Assembly: GCA_022599995.1 (NCBI GenBank)
Contig: JAHZLG010000269.1
Location: 1 to 7,311 of the forward strand
Reading direction: 5' to 3'
Origin: Alphaproteobacteria bacterium
GTDB lineage: Bacteria > Pseudomonadota > Alphaproteobacteria > CBDBCS01 > JAHZLG01
Length of the DNA: 7,311 bases
Below the pieces are notes generated by a model. It searched no databases. It was not told the origin of the DNA and was given only the letters and a program-made list of their open reading frames with translations. The stretch's first letter is position 1, and each line of letters starts with the position of its first letter. Positions 5,719-7,311 of this stretch are shown piece by piece. A program made the position numbers and the translations under genes.

Positions 5719-7098
5719 TTAGGTATGTTTCGCCAACTGCTTCGAGATCAAGAAGGCAAGCTCGAGGGCTTGATTGCCGTTCAGACGTGGGTCGCACTGG
5801 GTGTGATAGCGGTCGGACAAGTCTTCCTCGGTGATGACAAAGCCGCCGCCGGTGCACTCGGTGACGTCTTTTCCGCTCATTTCGAAGTGGACGCCACCGG
5901 GATAGGCTCCCTCGGCACTCACCACCCCGAAGAAGGCGGTGACCTCGGCAAGAATGGCATCGAATTGCCGCGTTTTGTAACCGTTGGATGCTTTGATCGT
6001 GTTGCCATGCATCGGATCACACGACCAGACCACGGCACGCCCATCATTGTGCACCCGTGAGACAATGGGCGGCAACGCTTGCTCGACCTTGTTCGCGCCG
6101 TGCCGGGTAATCAGGACGATCCTGCCCGGGGTATTCTCGGGGTTCAGAATGTCCAAGATGCGCAAAAGCTCATCGGTGTTGGTGGTAGGCCCGCACTTGA
6201 TGCCGATCGGGTTGCCGATGCCGCGCAGGAATTCAATATGGGCTTCGTCTTCTTTTCGGGTGCGCTCGCCGATCCACGGCAGGTGGGTCGAGCAACAGTA
6301 CCACTCGCCGCTGAGGGAGTCCTGTCGAATCAGGGGCTCTTCGTAATTCAACAACAGGGCTTCGTGGCTGGTGTAGAATTCGGTCTCGCGTATCTGTGGG
6401 ATCATATCGGAGATGCCGATCGATTCCAAAAAGCGCAAGGTATGGGTGATCCGGCCGGCTAAGTCGGTGTAGTCGGCAGAGCTGGGATGCGACCGCACAT
6501 ATTCAGTGTTCCAGCGGTGCACCTGATGAAGGTCAGCATAGCCGCCCTTCGATAGGGCACGCAGCAGGTTCAAGGTCGATGCCGACTGGTGATAGGCGCG
6601 CAACATCCGCTGGGGGTCGGGGATGCGGGCGGCAGGGGTGAACGCCAAATCATTGATAATATCGCCGCGGTATGATGGCAGGGTAACCCCATCGATTGTC
6701 TCGGTATCGGCAGACCGGGGTTTGGCAAATTGCCCTGCGATGCGTCCGATCTTCACGATGGGTTGTCCCATCGAGTAGGTCATCACCACCGCCATTTGCA
6801 GCAGCACGCGGAAGGTGTCGCGAATGTTATTGGCACTGTACTCGGTGAAGCTTTCAGCACAGTCGCCGCCTTGAAGCAGGAATGCCTTGCCGGCACACAC
6901 CTCGGCGAGGTGCTGGCGGAGCTGGCGGATTTCGCCCGCAAAGACGAGGGGAGGTTGCTTGCTCAGCTCCTGTTCGGCGGCGGCAAGAGCGCGTTGGTCT
7001 TCATAGACCGGCACTTGTCGAATCGATCTGTTGCGCCAAGATGTGGGAGTCCACCCCTCGGCCGAAGGAGCAGAATGGGGCATTTGCGAAGCGGGCAT
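5719..7098 (-). CDS. aroG: Class II 3-deoxy-D-arabino-heptulosonate 7-phosphate (DAHP) synthase
   Basis: Condenses phosphoenolpyruvate with erythrose 4-phosphate to give DAHP, the first committed step of the shikimate pathway, in the cytoplasm. At 459 residues it is full length for class II enzymes (the Mycobacterium tuberculosis enzyme has 462). Family motifs appear in order: LLQGGDCAESF (74-84), VKIGRIAGQFAKPRS (115-129), HEALLLNYEEPLIR (245-258), STHLPWIGERTR (270-281), IGIKCGPTT (298-306), VWSCDPMHGNT (357-367), GGVHFEMSGKDVTE (401-414) and CDPRLN (435-440). Cys80, His364, Glu406 and Asp436 correspond to the metal ligands Cys87, His369, Glu411 and Asp441 of the M. tuberculosis enzyme, so it should be active. 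I chose the ATG at 7098; AGGAA lies 12 bases upstream, a rather long spacing, and codon 6 is another ATG without a better site. The leader contains two TGCCAAGAG-A-run copies and, further up, CACTAGTG palindromes. Feedback control by aromatic amino acids is common in the family but cannot be read here. The symbol aroG follows mycobacterial usage. Confidence 0.96.
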   Translation of the reverse strand: MPASQMPHSAPSAEGWTPTSWRNRSIRQVPVYEDQRALAAAEQELSKQPPLVFAGEIRQLRQHLAEVCAGKAFLLQGGDCAESFTEYSANNIRDTFRVLLQMAVVMTYSMGQPIVKIGRIAGQFAKPRSADTETIDGVTLPSYRGDIINDLAFTPAARIPDPQRMLRAYHQSASTLNLLRALSKGGYADLHQVHRWNTEYVRSHPSSADYTDLAGRITHTLRFLESIGISDMIPQIRETEFYTSHEALLLNYEEPLIRQDSLSGEWYCCSTHLPWIGERTRKEDEAHIEFLRGIGNPIGIKCGPTTNTDELLRILDILNPENTPGRIVLITRHGANKVEQALPPIVSRVHNDGRAVVWSCDPMHGNTIKASNGYKTRQFDAILAEVTAFFGVVSAEGAYPGGVHFEMSGKDVTECTGGGFVITEEDLSDRYHTQCDPRLNGNQALELAFLISKQLAKHT

Positions 7099-7116
7099 TG
7101 CGGTGTCGGGTTCCTA

Positions 7117-7149
7117 TGCCAAGAGAAAAAAGTGCCAAGAGAAAAAAAG
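7117..7149. repeat. Tandem repeat TGCCAAGAG plus A-run in the aroG leader
   Basis: TGCCAAGAGAAAAAAG (7117-7132) is followed directly by the same sequence with one extra A (7133-7149). On the aroG strand this reads as two pyrimidine-rich CTTTTTTCTCTTGGCA blocks, 19-51 bases before the ATG. It may be part of the promoter or 5' untranslated region. TTGGCA could serve as a -35 element, but I cannot find a matching -10 at good spacing. A sigma-54 site was considered and does not fit. Confidence 0.75.
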
Positions 7150-7195
7150 AATGCAGGACGCCAGCGGCCCACTCTCGCGTGCCGGACACTCGTGC

Positions 7196-7240
7196 CAGAC
7201 ACTAGTGCCCGGGGCACTAGTGTCTGGGGCACTAGTGCCC
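7196..7240. repeat. Three 15-base CACTAGTG repeats containing a 31-base inverted repeat
   Basis: Three adjacent 15-base units place ACTAGT at 7201, 7216 and 7231, an exact 15-base period equal to that of the array inside the TolC-family gene. CAGACACTAGTGCCC (7196-7210) and GGGCACTAGTGTCTG (7212-7226) are perfect inverted arms around a single G. The last unit contains the palindrome GGGCACTAGTGCCC (7227-7240), identical to those at 1873-1886 and 1927-1940. Degenerate copies (GGACACTCGTGCC, 7184-7196) extend it leftwards. The array lies about 100-140 bases upstream of the aroG ATG and about 40 bases past the stop of the probable gene at the right edge. It may form hairpins in a transcript from either gene. 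Confidence 0.9.
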
Positions 7241-7282
7241 ACTTCTAAGCAATGGCGGGCAGAAAGGGAAGGCGAAGAAGGA

Positions 7283-7311
7283 TTAGATACCAAGGTCGAT
7301 GATACGACGGG
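7283..7311 (-). CDS. Possible C-terminal end of an unidentified leftward gene
   Basis: At the right edge, one minus-strand frame reads RRIIDLGI and stops with TAA at 7283-7285. Only eight codons are visible, so the product cannot be named. Another minus-strand frame stays open somewhat longer and a third runs into the repeat array, so the frame choice rests only on the plausible peptide and on the same-strand layout with aroG. The + strand offers no better frame here. No clear terminator follows, although the palindromic repeats begin about 40 bases downstream. Confidence 0.25.

Noticed and set aside
5653..6060. Plus-strand ORF opposite the start of pncB and the end of aroG
   Set aside because: It is a shadow of the class II DAHP synthase, whose motifs on the minus strand are complete.
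7117..7149. Sigma-54 promoter suggested by TTGGCAC on the aroG strand
   Set aside because: The required GC element at the -12 position is missing at the correct spacing in both repeat copies.
7196..7240. TrpR operator before the DAHP synthase gene, suggested by repeated ACTAGT
   Set aside because: TrpR operators use two ACTAGT cores 8 bases apart, whereas spacing here is 15. The same cores occur inside a coding sequence and after tolC, and TrpR is mainly known outside alphaproteobacteria.

Overview
The window looks like chromosomal DNA from a GC-rich proteobacterium, most likely an alphaproteobacterium (Rhodospirillales-like). This rests on protein style, codon use and gene content (TolC-type channel, TctA/TctB, class II DAHP synthase); no rRNA or other marker is present, so placement is an inference.

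Layout: three genes point right: a TolC-family outer-membrane channel (263-1801), then tctB (2188-2742) and tctA (2778-4274), the two membrane subunits of a tripartite tricarboxylate transporter. Two genes point left: a class II DAHP synthase (5719-7098, first step of aromatic amino-acid synthesis) and, 80 bases downstream of it, a nicotinate phosphoribosyltransferase (4430-5638, NAD salvage). The two groups converge at 4275-4429, where a dense G-run tract with quadruplex potential sits just beyond the pncB stop codon. The right edge probably holds the last few codons of another leftward gene. No tctC (solute-binding) gene is present.

The most unusual signal is not a gene. A short repeat family built on the palindromic core CACTAGTG occurs in three clusters. 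One is inside the TolC reading frame as eight 15-base units encoding DTS(A/T)(G/D), placed directly after the signal peptide. The second fills the tolC-tctB gap (1802-2027) as nested tandem repeats of 8, 11, 24 and about 54-59 bases. The third lies upstream of the DAHP synthase gene (7196-7240) as three 15-base units containing a 15-base-arm inverted repeat. All ten ACTAGT hexamers I found in the window fall in these clusters. The coding cluster keeps a multiple-of-three period while the gap cluster does not, which suggests selection on frame.

The protein-coding genes themselves are recognisable families. I see no phage, transposase, CRISPR, toxin-antitoxin or defence gene, and no clear evidence of a new multi-gene system. 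The repeat family and the G-run tract are the items most worth following up.
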